This document shows, in pieces, positions 1 to 8,837 of a DNA stretch of 34,727 nt. Below the pieces are notes generated by a model. The model saw only the letters and a program-made list of their open reading frames with translations, did not search any database and had not been told where the DNA came from. The stretch comes from Planctomycetaceae bacterium (lineage in GTDB: Bacteria > Planctomycetota > Planctomycetia > Pirellulales > Pirellulaceae), in assembly GCA_005798335.1 (NCBI GenBank), contig SYJV01000443.1, forward strand, positions 1 through 34,727, given 5' to 3'. How positions within the stretch are numbered: the first letter of the stretch is position 1; each line of letters begins with the position of its first letter. The position numbers were made by a program, and so were the translations under genes.

Positions 1-98
1 ACGAACGTGGGATAAGCTTCCAGCTTGTCAATATCTTGTGCAAGCAATGGCGAAACTCCGCTACAGGTTGACAAGCTGGAAGCTTATCCCACGTTCGT
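1..98. repeat. Nested inverted repeat, REP/BIME-like
   Basis: Positions 1-31 and 68-98 are perfect reverse complements (31 bp) separated by a 36-nt spacer. Each arm is also a small hairpin by itself: GATAAGCT and AGCTTGTC pair around a TCC loop with one G-T wobble. The left arm starts at the first base of the window, so the element may continue outside. Arms that are themselves hairpins, arranged head to head, are the layout of bacterial REP/BIME elements. A diverged relative lies at 19878-19910. Open frames across this stretch look spurious. Confidence 0.8.
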
Positions 99-337
99 TA
101 AACGATTTCGCTGCAACGACTTGTTCTTTCCACTGCAAATGAAAGTGGCGCTGTCCAATTAGAATCTGGAATTGTTGCACCTCCCGTGTTTCATCCGCAG
201 GGGACGAATACGGCACTGAGGGGGTGATAGCCGGTTTTCTCAGCATGTTGGTCACCCGCGATTTGACGCATCTTCGTTGGCGACCTACCTTTCCATTGCT
301 GTCCAGCATCACAGTTGTGTTGGAACGGGATAAGCCA

Positions 338-1954
338 ATGATCGAGTTGTTATGTACTGTCGCTGGAATACTCGGTGGGGTCGCAGTCGTTGCTGCGATT
401 GTGCTCTCAAAATCCGAGCATACTCGCAAGCCAAGTCCGATTCCGGCCAGTGAGCCGCCGCCTGAAAAAATGCAAGACATTGCGGATCAGTTGCGGATGT
501 TGACATTTCGCGTGTCAGCGGACGTATGCGCGCACACCGAGGCAGTGGGCAGCCTGACAGAGAAACTTCAATTCCCTTCTGCCCAGCAGCCCGAGAAATT
601 GATGTCGACGATCGAGGAATTAGTCACTGCCAATCGCAAAATGCAGAGTCAATTAGCCGACGCGCGCAAGCGGATCGCCGATCAATCGGAGCTGATCGAA
701 TTTGCATCGGTTCAAGCGCGAACCGATGCGCTCACTGGCTTAGCCAACCGACGAGCGCTGGACGAATTCCTTGGCAACTGTCTCAGCGCGCTTCGCATTG
801 GAGATTTTGCGGGCTTACTCCTGTTGGATATCGACCACTTCAAGAAGTTCAATGATGAATATGGCCACACAACCGGCGACGGAGTGTTGGCGGCGTTCGC
901 GCGGTGTATCAAGCAATCGTGCGGTCAAACCGGATTTGCAGCAAGATATGGTGGTGAGGAATTCGCGGTGATTCTAACCGGGTACTCCATGATTGACGTT
1001 GTGGAGCGAGCCGCCAAATTGCGAGCGGACGTTGGCGAACAGGTGATTACTTTTGAAGACTTGCAGTTAAATATTACGGCCAGCGCAGGCCTGTGTGAAC
1101 TGAAACCGGGCGAATCAATCGAAGCTGCCTATGCTCGGGCCGACGCCGGTCTATATCGAGCAAAAGAATCCGGACGCAATCGAGGATATTGGTTGCACAT
1201 CGATCAGTGGCACGAATTCCCCAGCACGAGTTCGCTCGCAAAGCCTCAGGAGGAAACATCGCGATCTGCTTCGCGCGTCGACAGTACGGAATCGTCACAC
1301 GCTTATCAAGCATCCCAAGATGATGGCGACGATGGCGACGATGATGATTCAGAAAGCTCCGAGCGACGCCGCCTTAGAATTCGAGACAAGTCATACCAAC
1401 GCCGCGAAACTTACCGCGAAAGCATCGAGCGAGCTTTGGCAACGAACGCCAATCTACGAAGTACCGAATTTTTGGACTTGGGAACGTTTGTCGACCGACT
1501 GGAACCTTATTTGACTCAACTACGGCGAGCCAGTTTGCCGGCTACCGCAGCGATGATCGAAGCTGTCGGCTTAGATGAGCTCAGCAGCACACAGTCGCGA
1601 GCGAGTTGGAGCACGGTGCTTGGTATCCTACAGTCTCATATGCGCGGGATCGACGTGGCATGTCATTTCCGCCAGTCCTGTGTTTGCATTTTGATGCCGG
1701 GCTGTACCCTGGATGCTGCGCTGGAACGATGCTCGCGCATTCAAGCGAGTCTTGAGCAAGCTCGATCGCAATGGGATCCGCCCGAGGCTTGCCCAGACAG
1801 GCTGGCAATCGCGATTGCCAGCGCTCAAGTCGATGAAGAGCCGGGCAGCTTCTTACATCGATTGGAACAATCACTTGAAGAATCTGAAGATGCCGAGCTG
1901 CTTGAAATCGTCGTTCATGATGGCAATACGGCAAACGTCCAACGGCTTGTCTAA
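338..1954 (+). CDS. Membrane-anchored diguanylate cyclase (GGDEF) with degenerate second GGDEF-like region
   Basis: A 538-aa protein predicted to make cyclic di-GMP from two GTP. Residues 3-23 form one hydrophobic N-terminal helix ([13 protein letters not shown] and on). A predicted helical region follows at about 45-125. The GGDEF domain spans about 127-290, with [10 protein letters not shown], the metal-binding [12 protein letters not shown] segment and an intact RYGGEEF active site near 203-209. The RxxD product-inhibition site that normally sits five residues before GGEEF is absent (GQTG instead), so feedback inhibition may be lost. A very acidic linker (about 327-342), encoded by short GAT/GAC repeats, leads to a C-terminal region (about 360-530) whose spacing resembles a GGDEF fold without the active-site motif. 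The ATG at 338 is chosen because the hydrophobic helix begins right after it and a purine-rich GGAACGGGA precedes it; an upstream in-frame start at 224 would add 38 unlikely residues. The 3' end overlaps asnS tail to tail. Confidence 0.85.
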   Translation: MIELLCTVAGILGGVAVVAAIVLSKSEHTRKPSPIPASEPPPEKMQDIADQLRMLTFRVSADVCAHTEAVGSLTEKLQFPSAQQPEKLMSTIEELVTANRKMQSQLADARKRIADQSELIEFASVQARTDALTGLANRRALDEFLGNCLSALRIGDFAGLLLLDIDHFKKFNDEYGHTTGDGVLAAFARCIKQSCGQTGFAARYGGEEFAVILTGYSMIDVVERAAKLRADVGEQVITFEDLQLNITASAGLCELKPGESIEAAYARADAGLYRAKESGRNRGYWLHIDQWHEFPSTSSLAKPQEETSRSASRVDSTESSHAYQASQDDGDDGDDDDSESSERRRLRIRDKSYQRRETYRESIERALATNANLRSTEFLDLGTFVDRLEPYLTQLRRASLPATAAMIEAVGLDELSSTQSRASWSTVLGILQSHMRGIDVACHFRQSCVCILMPGCTLDAALERCSRIQASLEQARSQWDPPEACPDRLAIAIASAQVDEEPGSFLHRLEQSLEESEDAELLEIVVHDGNTANVQRLV

Positions 1955-3369
1955 AACTCTGCCGAACCAGGCGTGCGCGGAAACGGAATACAATCGCGAA
2001 TATTTCCTAGCCCAGTCACCCATTGCACGACGCGCTCGAATCCCAAACCGAAACCGCTGTGAGGCACGGTCCCGAATTTTCTCAATTCGATGTACCACCA
2101 ATAATCTTCTGCTTGCAACTGCATTTCATTCAGGCGCGACAGCAACACATCCAGTCGTTCTTCGCGCTGGCTGCCGCCGATGATTTCGCCGACATTGGGT
2201 ACCAATACGTCCATGGCCGCAACCGTGCGACCGTCGTCATTGCAGCGCATGTAGAACGGCTTAATCGACTTGGGATAGTTATACAGAACCAGTGGACCTC
2301 GAACGTGTTTCTCAGTGAGGTAACGTTCGTGTTCGGCTTGTAAATCACAGCCCCAAGCGTGTGGATATTCAAACTTCTCGCCGGACGAGTTCAAGATTTC
2401 GATGGCATCTGAGTAAGTCAGATGTTCAAACGGTTTCTCCATGACTTGCCGCAGCGATGCAATCACACCGGGCTGTATTCTCTCTTCAAAGAATGCCATG
2501 TCTTCGCCGCACGAGTCCAACAGGTCGCGGAGCAGTCGCTTGATGAATTTCTCAGCCAGCAGCATATTGTCTTGCAAGTCGAAGAACGCCGCTTCGGGTT
2601 CGATCATCCAAAACTCTGCTAGATGCCGGCTGGTGTTGCTATTCTCGGCGCGAAATGTGGGTCCAAATGTATATACTCGCCCAAGTGCCGTGGCGTATAT
2701 CTCCGCCTCCAATTGCCCCGAGACCGTGAGGTAGGAAGACTTGCCAAAAAAATCTTTCGAGAAATCCACTTTCCCTTTTTCAAGAGGTAGATGGTCGAGA
2801 GGCAAAGTGGTAACGCGAAACATCTGGCCTGCGCCTTCGCAGTCGCTGGCTGTGATGATCGGCGTATTGATATAGTAAAACCCTTGCTCTTGAAAGAACT
2901 GGTGCACACTCTGACTGAGCCGATTGCGTACCCGCGTGAGCGCGCCGAAAGTATTGGTTCGAGGTCGAAGGTGAGCCCACTCGCGCAGCTTCTCAAGGGT
3001 GTGTCGTTTTTTCTGCAGAGGATAATCTTGCGGATCGGCAATTCCCAGGACGCGAATCTGCTTGGCCAACAACTCGGTGGCTTGTCCACCTCCCTGGCTG
3101 GCTTGAACGATTCCTCGGGCGACAATCGACGAACCGGCTGACAAGTTATGGATGTCGGCTTGATAATTCGGCAAACTCGACTCCGCAATGATTTGCAGGT
3201 TGCCAAAACAACTGCCATCGTTGAGTTCTACAAAACTGAATCCACCTTTGCTGTCGCGACGAGTTCGCACCCAGCCACGAACTTCGATTTCGCGACCGAT
3301 GTGCTCCGCATTGCGAGCCTGCGCCGCCGAAATCCATGGAGCGTCAACAATACCGTCCTGGCCACTCAT
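1951..3369 (-). CDS. asnS: Asparagine--tRNA ligase
   Basis: A 472-aa cytoplasmic class IIb aminoacyl-tRNA synthetase that charges tRNA-Asn with asparagine. The N-terminal OB-fold anticodon-binding domain ([20 protein letters not shown]) is followed by the class II core. Motif 2 is [19 protein letters not shown]; the [18 protein letters not shown] run is typical of AsnRS rather than AspRS. Motif 3 is [12 protein letters not shown], and the end [12 protein letters not shown] matches the AsnRS C-terminus. Length is normal for the family. The start at 3369 is preferred over upstream in-frame starts because AAAGGGATCGA lies just upstream and the ATG overlaps the trxB stop as ATGA. This overlap suggests translational coupling with trxB. 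Its stop codon overlaps the stop of the convergent GGDEF gene. Confidence 0.95.
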   Translation of the reverse strand: MSGQDGIVDAPWISAAQARNAEHIGREIEVRGWVRTRRDSKGGFSFVELNDGSCFGNLQIIAESSLPNYQADIHNLSAGSSIVARGIVQASQGGGQATELLAKQIRVLGIADPQDYPLQKKRHTLEKLREWAHLRPRTNTFGALTRVRNRLSQSVHQFFQEQGFYYINTPIITASDCEGAGQMFRVTTLPLDHLPLEKGKVDFSKDFFGKSSYLTVSGQLEAEIYATALGRVYTFGPTFRAENSNTSRHLAEFWMIEPEAAFFDLQDNMLLAEKFIKRLLRDLLDSCGEDMAFFEERIQPGVIASLRQVMEKPFEHLTYSDAIEILNSSGEKFEYPHAWGCDLQAEHERYLTEKHVRGPLVLYNYPKSIKPFYMRCNDDGRTVAAMDVLVPNVGEIIGGSQREERLDVLLSRLNEMQLQAEDYWWYIELRKFGTVPHSGFGLGFERVVQWVTGLGNIRDCIPFPRTPGSAEF

Positions 3370-4433
3370 TCGATCCCTTTCTGCGCCAAATAGCGTTCTG
3401 CATCCAAGGCTGCCATGCAACCAGTTCCCGCCGAAGTAATCGCCTGACGATAGTAATCATCTGACACATCACCCGCGGAATAGACTCCTTCAACGCTGGT
3501 GTAAGTGCGAAATGGCTTGATCCACTTGACGTAACCACCGTCGGTCAATTCCAACTGGCCCTTGAGAAACGCTGTGTTGGGAGTATGCCCAATCGCCACG
3601 AACATACCACTGGCCGGCAATTGGCGAGTCGCTTCATTGCGAGTATCTTTCAAGCAAACACCCGTCACGCCCAGTTTGTCGTCTCCAAAAACTTCATCGA
3701 CTGCGCTGTTCCATTCGATGGTAATTTTCGGATTGGATATCGCCCTGGCTTGCATGATTTTTGAGGCTCGCAGCGAATCGCGACGATGGACGAGATGGAC
3801 CATCGACGCGTACTTCGACAGATAGGAGGCTTCTTCGACGGCGGTGTCGCCTCCGCCAACAACGATGAGAGGTTTGCTGCGAAATCTGGGTAGCGCACCG
3901 TCGCAGACCGCGCAAGCGCTGACACCACGGTTTTTGAATTTATCCTCAGAAGCAAGCCCCAAGTAATTTGCTCGTGCACCGGTCGCCACGATGACCGTAT
4001 GCGCGCGATGTGTCTGCCCTTCGAGGCTGGTCAATTCAAATGGCCGACGCGAAAAGTCGACAGAAACAATGTCGTCGGTGATCACGCGAGTACCAAAATT
4101 CGTCGCCTGCTGTCGCATTAACTCCATCAGCTCCGGGCCAGTTACCGGATGCGCGTGCTCGTCGATCGGTGGCATTCCAGCGACTCGATCGGGCTGAATC
4201 GCCGTCGAGAGAAATTCTTTGAGCTTTCCCGATGGAAAGCCTGCATAGTTTTCCACTTCGGTCGTCAGAGCCAACTGGCCCAACGGAGTCGTGCCTTGCA
4301 ACCGATTCGCTTCCGTCCATGCACCTTCAAACAACAAAGGTCGCAGATTTGCGCGCGCCGAGTATATGGCAGCCGACCAACCCGCTGGTCCGCTGCCAAT
4401 GATGATCGTGCGCTCAATCTCCTGATCACTCAT
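3366..4433 (-). CDS. trxB: Thioredoxin-disulfide reductase
   Basis: A 355-aa FAD/NADPH flavoprotein that reduces thioredoxin in the cytoplasm. Visible motifs: the FAD-binding [16 protein letters not shown] at about 13-28, the redox-active CAVCDG centre (CxxC) near the middle, the NADPH-binding [23 protein letters not shown], and the C-terminal FAD motif [24 protein letters not shown]. It is somewhat longer than the roughly 320 aa of E. coli TrxB, with extra residues in the N-terminal FAD domain. A good ribosome-binding site (AGAAGAGGC) lies about 5 nt before the ATG. The gene precedes asnS with a 4-bp ATGA overlap, and 110 bp separate it from the oxidoreductase-like gene upstream. Confidence 0.95.
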   Translation of the reverse strand: MSDQEIERTIIIGSGPAGWSAAIYSARANLRPLLFEGAWTEANRLQGTTPLGQLALTTEVENYAGFPSGKLKEFLSTAIQPDRVAGMPPIDEHAHPVTGPELMELMRQQATNFGTRVITDDIVSVDFSRRPFELTSLEGQTHRAHTVIVATGARANYLGLASEDKFKNRGVSACAVCDGALPRFRSKPLIVVGGGDTAVEEASYLSKYASMVHLVHRRDSLRASKIMQARAISNPKITIEWNSAVDEVFGDDKLGVTGVCLKDTRNEATRQLPASGMFVAIGHTPNTAFLKGQLELTDGGYVKWIKPFRTYTSVEGVYSAGDVSDDYYRQAITSAGTGCMAALDAERYLAQKGIE

Positions 4434-4543
4434 GGATGCCTCTTCTCAAATAGAGTGTTGGGTTGCAAGGGTAAATACTCATAAATCGCTCGCGGCACGA
4501 AAGTCATCCACACGGCGTCGATCGCGCCGCATTTAGAAAAATC

Positions 4544-5575
4544 TTATTTGATTTTGGATTTAGCGGTCTGGCGAGCTTTATCCAAAACCTCTTGGATCGT
4601 CACCTCAGCGCCACCACGTCGCTTGCTCTCATCGGCGGCTTCCATGAAAGCGTAAATCTCAAGCGTTTCTTGTTCGGTGACTGGCGGGACTCCGGTCTTG
4701 AAGAACTTAACTACTTCAACCAACAGTGGACCGTAGCCGCTGGATTGGCCAACTGCGGCTTCTCCTTTTTCCCCTTGCGCGGTTCCGGTATACCCTTTGG
4801 CTTCGCGAAAAGTCCCTGTGCGATTGCCCTTCCACGAGCCTGTAACTTCGATCATGCCGTCTGCAGATTTTCCGCGTCTGACGCTTTGACAGCCTGCACC
4901 CATCACCGTAAACAACGATTCCACGCCGTGAATTCCATACCAGAATAGATCAGGGTGCGTTGCTTCAAGCGAAGCTGGACTAGTCGTGTAGCAACTCTTG
5001 ACACTGCCGATCGATCCGTTGCGAACTTGCTGAGTATTGGCACCGTAGCGCAGCGAAGAAGAAGAAAACACCGGTACACCAGCTTTGTGGGCATGCTCGA
5101 AAATCGCGACAGCGTCGGTCAGCGAACCGGCGATTGGTTTATCGATGAAGGTGGTTTTTTTGGCGTGCAAGCAAGGCAGCAGTTGTTCCAAATGCGGGCG
5201 TCCATCGTTGGTTTCTAGAAAAACCACATCGACTCGTTTGAGCAGTTCGTCGATCGAATCGACGATTTCAACTCCCAACGCTTTCATTTCGGCAACATAG
5301 CCAGGAACCCGCGATACACTGGACTCGATATCAGGACTGCCTTTGGGATAAGCCGCAACAACTTTACAACCTGCCAACTCGGGCTTGGCGTCAGGGTCGT
5401 TGAGCGCCTTGGTAAATGCGATTGCATGCGATGTATCCAGACCAATTATTCCCGCCTTGAGCTGAGCCGATGCCTCGGAGCTGGCCCATCCCAATAAACC
5501 AATTACCGCGACGACGATACCGATAACATTGATTGCGGACGCTCGAAGCAAACGCAGCGAATTTGAGTGTTGCAT
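4544..5575 (-). CDS. Secreted Gfo/Idh/MocA-family oxidoreductase-like protein
   Basis: A 343-aa protein. The N-terminus has basic residues, a hydrophobic stretch (INVIGIVVAVIGLLGWASS) and ASAQ, which looks like a signal peptide with cleavage near residue 37. The rest has the Rossmann-fold layout of the Gfo/Idh/MocA family: a beta strand AGIIGLDTSHA, then VDVVFLETNDGRPH, the IDKPIAGSLTDA segment at the usual EKP position (here DKP), and a C-terminal dehydrogenase-like domain. The glycine-rich GxGxxG motif is not intact (GIIGLDTSH), so nucleotide binding may be altered or lost. Secreted members are common in planctomycetes, but the substrate cannot be read from the sequence. A strong ribosome-binding site (AGGAG) lies 10 nt before the ATG. 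It may be cotranscribed with trxB 110 bp downstream. Confidence 0.8.
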   Translation of the reverse strand: MQHSNSLRLLRASAINVIGIVVAVIGLLGWASSEASAQLKAGIIGLDTSHAIAFTKALNDPDAKPELAGCKVVAAYPKGSPDIESSVSRVPGYVAEMKALGVEIVDSIDELLKRVDVVFLETNDGRPHLEQLLPCLHAKKTTFIDKPIAGSLTDAVAIFEHAHKAGVPVFSSSSLRYGANTQQVRNGSIGSVKSCYTTSPASLEATHPDLFWYGIHGVESLFTVMGAGCQSVRRGKSADGMIEVTGSWKGNRTGTFREAKGYTGTAQGEKGEAAVGQSSGYGPLLVEVVKFFKTGVPPVTEQETLEIYAFMEAADESKRRGGAEVTIQEVLDKARQTAKSKIK

Positions 5576-5722
5576 GGATGTGGTCTCCTAGGAATTTTGT
5601 GGAGGGATCGAACGAGGGGAAATGGATTGTACTTTACCCCACTGAATGCTCCAACTAGGACAACCGGCGCCGATCCCGAAACTAAGACGCAATCGAGTTA
5701 ATGTGTTGGTCCGAACACCGGG

Positions 5723-6496
5723 CTAGAGTTCCATGGTCCAGGATCGCATTTCATGCAGACTAGACTGGTCCGTCAGATCGAATTTCAAAGGAGTCACGGT
5801 CACATGTCCGTCGGCTAGCGCGGTTAAATCCGTAGGCTGTTCAGTGCGTTTGGGAGGCGGATCGTTGGTGGCCCAATAATAATCTCGGCCTTTGGGATCT
5901 TGACGACGAATGTAGCTTTCACCATAGCGTTCGACGCCCATCGGCACACAGTGCACTTTGGGATGGCCGCCCGAGCGAGCCAGTTTTATTGCGGAACTGG
6001 GGATATTAATGTTGTATAACTGCGGAGGGCTGGTCTGCTGCCGGAGGATTTGTTCGATCAGTCGCACGGCGATACGAGCCGCCATTTCGAAGTCCGCATG
6101 GGGATCGTATTCCAACGAAACCGCAACGCTGTTCAAACGAAAGAAGGCACCCTCGATCGCCGCCGCCACAGTACCCGAGTAGAGCACGTTGATACCGGCG
6201 TTCAAACCACCGTTGATTCCGCTGACGACTAAATCGATCGGCGTACCAAACAACACGCTGATACCCAGTTTGACGCAGTCAGCGGGACTTCCCTCGACCG
6301 CATAGCCGCGAAAAACGTCCTTATCGAAAACTTGTTTACAAACCAGCGGTTCAAGAAATGTGATCGAATGGCCAACGCCACTTTGCTCAGTCGCAGGCGC
6401 CGCTAAATGAACTTTACCGAGCCGACTAAGTTCTTTTTGTAGGGCCGCCAAGCCCGGTGCGTAGATACCATCATCATTGGTAAGCAGTATGTTCAC
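5723..6496 (-). CDS. surE: 5'/3'-nucleotidase SurE
   Basis: A 257-aa SurE-family phosphatase that removes phosphate from nucleoside monophosphates and uses a divalent metal. The diagnostic N-terminus MNILLTNDDGIYAPG carries the metal-binding DD pair. It is followed by APATEQSGVGHSIT, the AVEGSPADCVKLG segment and VVSGINGGLNAGINVLYSGT, all hallmarks of the family. Length is normal. The start codon is GTG, with AGGA about 9 nt upstream. It lies 14 bp downstream of tyrS, so the two probably form a transcription unit. Confidence 0.95.
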   Translation of the reverse strand: MNILLTNDDGIYAPGLAALQKELSRLGKVHLAAPATEQSGVGHSITFLEPLVCKQVFDKDVFRGYAVEGSPADCVKLGISVLFGTPIDLVVSGINGGLNAGINVLYSGTVAAAIEGAFFRLNSVAVSLEYDPHADFEMAARIAVRLIEQILRQQTSPPQLYNINIPSSAIKLARSGGHPKVHCVPMGVERYGESYIRRQDPKGRDYYWATNDPPPKRTEQPTDLTALADGHVTVTPLKFDLTDQSSLHEMRSWTMEL

Positions 6497-6510
6497 GGAA
6501 AATCCTGTGA

Positions 6511-7797
6511 CTAGGAAAACTTCATCAGAGCGTAATTCTTCTTGCCGCTGCGCAGCACCAGCACGCTTTCGCCCGCCAGATCGCTGATCGAGAGTATCTG
6601 ATCGACCGAGTTCACTCGTTTGTTGTTCACGGCTACTGCACCGCCTTGCAGACTGCGTCGAGCTTCGCCTTTACTAGTCGCAAACTTGACATGTAACAGC
6701 GCGTCGATGATGGGCAAGCCGCTTTCCAACACCGCGCGCGGCAATTCGCAACTTGGCACATCGGCGAAAATTTCACATAGCTGACGATCGTCGAGATTTT
6801 CGATTTCGGCACCAAAGAGAATCTGCGTAGCGCGTTCTGCGGACTCCAGGCCAGCGCGCCCATGGATGAATTCGGTCAGCCATTTAGCCAATGTTTTTTG
6901 AGCTTGCCGCTTCTCGGGTTCGGTGGCCAGCGAATTCACCAGCCCGCGCATTTCCAATTCATCGATCTCCGTCAGAAATCGCAAGCACATCATCACGTCA
7001 CTGTCCGCCACATTGATCCAATATTGGTAGAAAGCGTAGGGCGAAGTACGACTGGCATCCAACCAAATGGCACCTTTTTCAGTCTTGCCCATCTTGCGTC
7101 CGTCACTGGTTAGCAGCAAAGGACAGGTCAAGCCATGCAACGCAGCGCTATCAAGACGCCGCGCCAGATCGATGCCGGCGGTGATGTTGCCCCATTGGTC
7201 GCTGCCCCCAATTTGCAAGCGGCAACTATGTTGACGATGCAGGTAGACAAAGTCATATGCTTGCAACAACATGTAACTGAACTCGGTATAGCTGATGCCT
7301 CCATCCTGACGCTCGATGCGGCTGCGCACAGAATCTTTGGAGAGCATGACATTGACGGGAAAGTTCTTGCCGATATCTCGCAAGAATTCTAGATAGGTCC
7401 AGCCGTGCATCCAATCGTAGTTGTTAACGATCACGGCGCCGGCTGTCCCGCTGAAATCCAAGAACCGTTCCATCTGTTGTCTCATACCTTGGACATTCTC
7501 CGCCAGCGATTCGCGCGACAACAGATTTCGCTCTTCACTCTTGCCGCTTGGATCGCCGATCATGCCGGTAGCGCCGCCGACCAATGCAATCGGTCGATGC
7601 CCAAATTTCTGGAACCTACGCAGCATCATCAACGGCAATAGGCTCCCTACGTGTAAACTGGACGCCGTCGGGTCAAACCCTGCGTACACCGATTGCGGCG
7701 TACCGAGAACTTGCCTTAACGCAGTTTCCTCGGTGCACTGATGTGTCAAACCGCGCCAGGCGAGTTCATCGAGAATGTGCTGTTTGGAATCGGCCAT
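6511..7797 (-). CDS. tyrS: Tyrosine--tRNA ligase
   Basis: A 428-aa class I aminoacyl-tRNA synthetase that charges tRNA-Tyr. The HIGH-type motif appears as SLHVGSL in the AGFDPTASSLHVGSLLPL segment. GGATGMIGDPSGKSEER follows, then the tyrosine pocket (YDWMHGWTYLEFLRDIGK, SYMLLQAYDF, QIGGSDQWGNITAG). The KMSKS-type loop reads KMGKT. The C-terminus (about 360-428) is an S4-like RNA-binding domain (VKFATSKGEARRSLQGGAVAVNN). It has the length of the long TyrZ/TyrS type. No clear Shine-Dalgarno site precedes the ATG. surE follows 14 bp downstream. Confidence 0.95.
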   Translation of the reverse strand: MADSKQHILDELAWRGLTHQCTEETALRQVLGTPQSVYAGFDPTASSLHVGSLLPLMMLRRFQKFGHRPIALVGGATGMIGDPSGKSEERNLLSRESLAENVQGMRQQMERFLDFSGTAGAVIVNNYDWMHGWTYLEFLRDIGKNFPVNVMLSKDSVRSRIERQDGGISYTEFSYMLLQAYDFVYLHRQHSCRLQIGGSDQWGNITAGIDLARRLDSAALHGLTCPLLLTSDGRKMGKTEKGAIWLDASRTSPYAFYQYWINVADSDVMMCLRFLTEIDELEMRGLVNSLATEPEKRQAQKTLAKWLTEFIHGRAGLESAERATQILFGAEIENLDDRQLCEIFADVPSCELPRAVLESGLPIIDALLHVKFATSKGEARRSLQGGAVAVNNKRVNSVDQILSISDLAGESVLVLRSGKKNYALMKFS

Positions 7798-7894
7798 TGT
7801 TACATCACGATCTTGTTTGAATTACTTGCTGATTGCCAATCGTCAAACCGGTCGCAGCGACTGCCTTGCGCTCAGAGCAAACGACCTTCAATTG

Positions 7895-8692
7895 TTAACC
7901 AAACGGGAAAGGATTTCCGCGCGGTAGAGCTTTTATGGACAGTTCGGCGAGCTTCATATCCTCTTTGGTAGTCACCTTGAGATTCAGCGGACTGCCGGGC
8001 ACGATTTTGACAGCATGACCGGCATGTTCCACAATCGCGGCATCGTCGGTCGCAGTACTGGGACGTGGGTGCCGCGTGTATGCATCCTTGAGCAGTTGGG
8101 TGCGAAAGACTTGCGGCGTTTGTGCGAGCCAAATCCCAGTTCTGGGAACTGTTTCGAGGATCTTGCCATCCTTGTCCGCACGTTTCAAGGTTGCGTGACA
8201 GGGCGTCGCTAAGATCGCTGCCCCGGACTGTTTGGCCGCATGAAATACCGCGTCGATCCACGGTGTGGCCAGACACGGGCGCGCCGCATCATGAATCGCT
8301 ACAAACGGAAGTTCTTCGCGAACTTGATTCAGTCCCGCCAACACGCTATCCGCTCGGTGAGCGCCGCCGATAACTACTTGGATACCCAGCATGGCAGCGT
8401 TGCCCGCAAACTTGTCCGCAAAGAACTCGCGGTCTTCTTGGGCGATCACCAACAAAATCTGGCCGACGTCGTCCCGTTTGGAGAATGCTTCAGCGGCATA
8501 CATCCACAACGGCCGACCCGACAACGGCGCGAATACCTTCTTGTAATAGGCATCGCCAAAACGCTCGCTCTTACCCGCGGCCGCCAAAATTACAGCAAAC
8601 TGATGCAAATCAGGAATCCTCAAATTTTTCAATTCGCCCGCGGCTGCGTCGATTGGACCCACAGGGACGGCGGGAAACCACCAGCAGCACAT
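7895..8692 (-). CDS. ispD: 2-C-methyl-D-erythritol 4-phosphate cytidylyltransferase
   Basis: Transfers CMP from CTP to MEP in the non-mevalonate isoprenoid pathway. Key motifs: the nucleotide-binding AVILAAAGKSERFG, the KKVFAPLSGRPLWMYA segment, VAIHDAARPC, LATPCHATLKRA, TGIWLAQTPQVFRT and ATDDAAIVEHAG, ending with GSPLNLKVTTKEDMKLAE. The open frame gives 265 aa from the ATG at 8692, but the first ~25 residues (MCCWWFPAVPVG and on) are not family-like and have no ribosome-binding site. Translation may instead begin at an internal TTG a few codons before LHQFAVILAAAG. It is transcribed divergently from the gene at 8838, with 145 bp between them that must hold both promoters; I see no convincing consensus boxes there. 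Confidence 0.9.
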   Translation of the reverse strand: MCCWWFPAVPVGPIDAAAGELKNLRIPDLHQFAVILAAAGKSERFGDAYYKKVFAPLSGRPLWMYAAEAFSKRDDVGQILLVIAQEDREFFADKFAGNAAMLGIQVVIGGAHRADSVLAGLNQVREELPFVAIHDAARPCLATPWIDAVFHAAKQSGAAILATPCHATLKRADKDGKILETVPRTGIWLAQTPQVFRTQLLKDAYTRHPRPSTATDDAAIVEHAGHAVKIVPGSPLNLKVTTKEDMKLAELSIKALPRGNPFPFG

Positions 8693-8837
8693 CTGTTACA
8701 ACCCGCAAGATTGTCACCGTCCTGTCACAAAGGTCAATCCGACCGAGCCGACTTTAGGCGGATGTCCCGGCATAAGCTAGTCTTCCATTGAACCACTGCA
8801 ATTCATCTACACAGAATTCGAAGCACGAAAGCCGGAA

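Noticed and set aside
61-480. Minus-strand frame of 139 codons over the left end
   Set aside because: It runs antisense to the GGDEF gene start and through the inverted repeat, with low-complexity composition and no family resemblance.
1322-1346. Short GAT/GAC repeats as a possible microsatellite or CRISPR-like array
   Set aside because: They are in frame and only encode the acidic linker of the GGDEF protein; no spacers.
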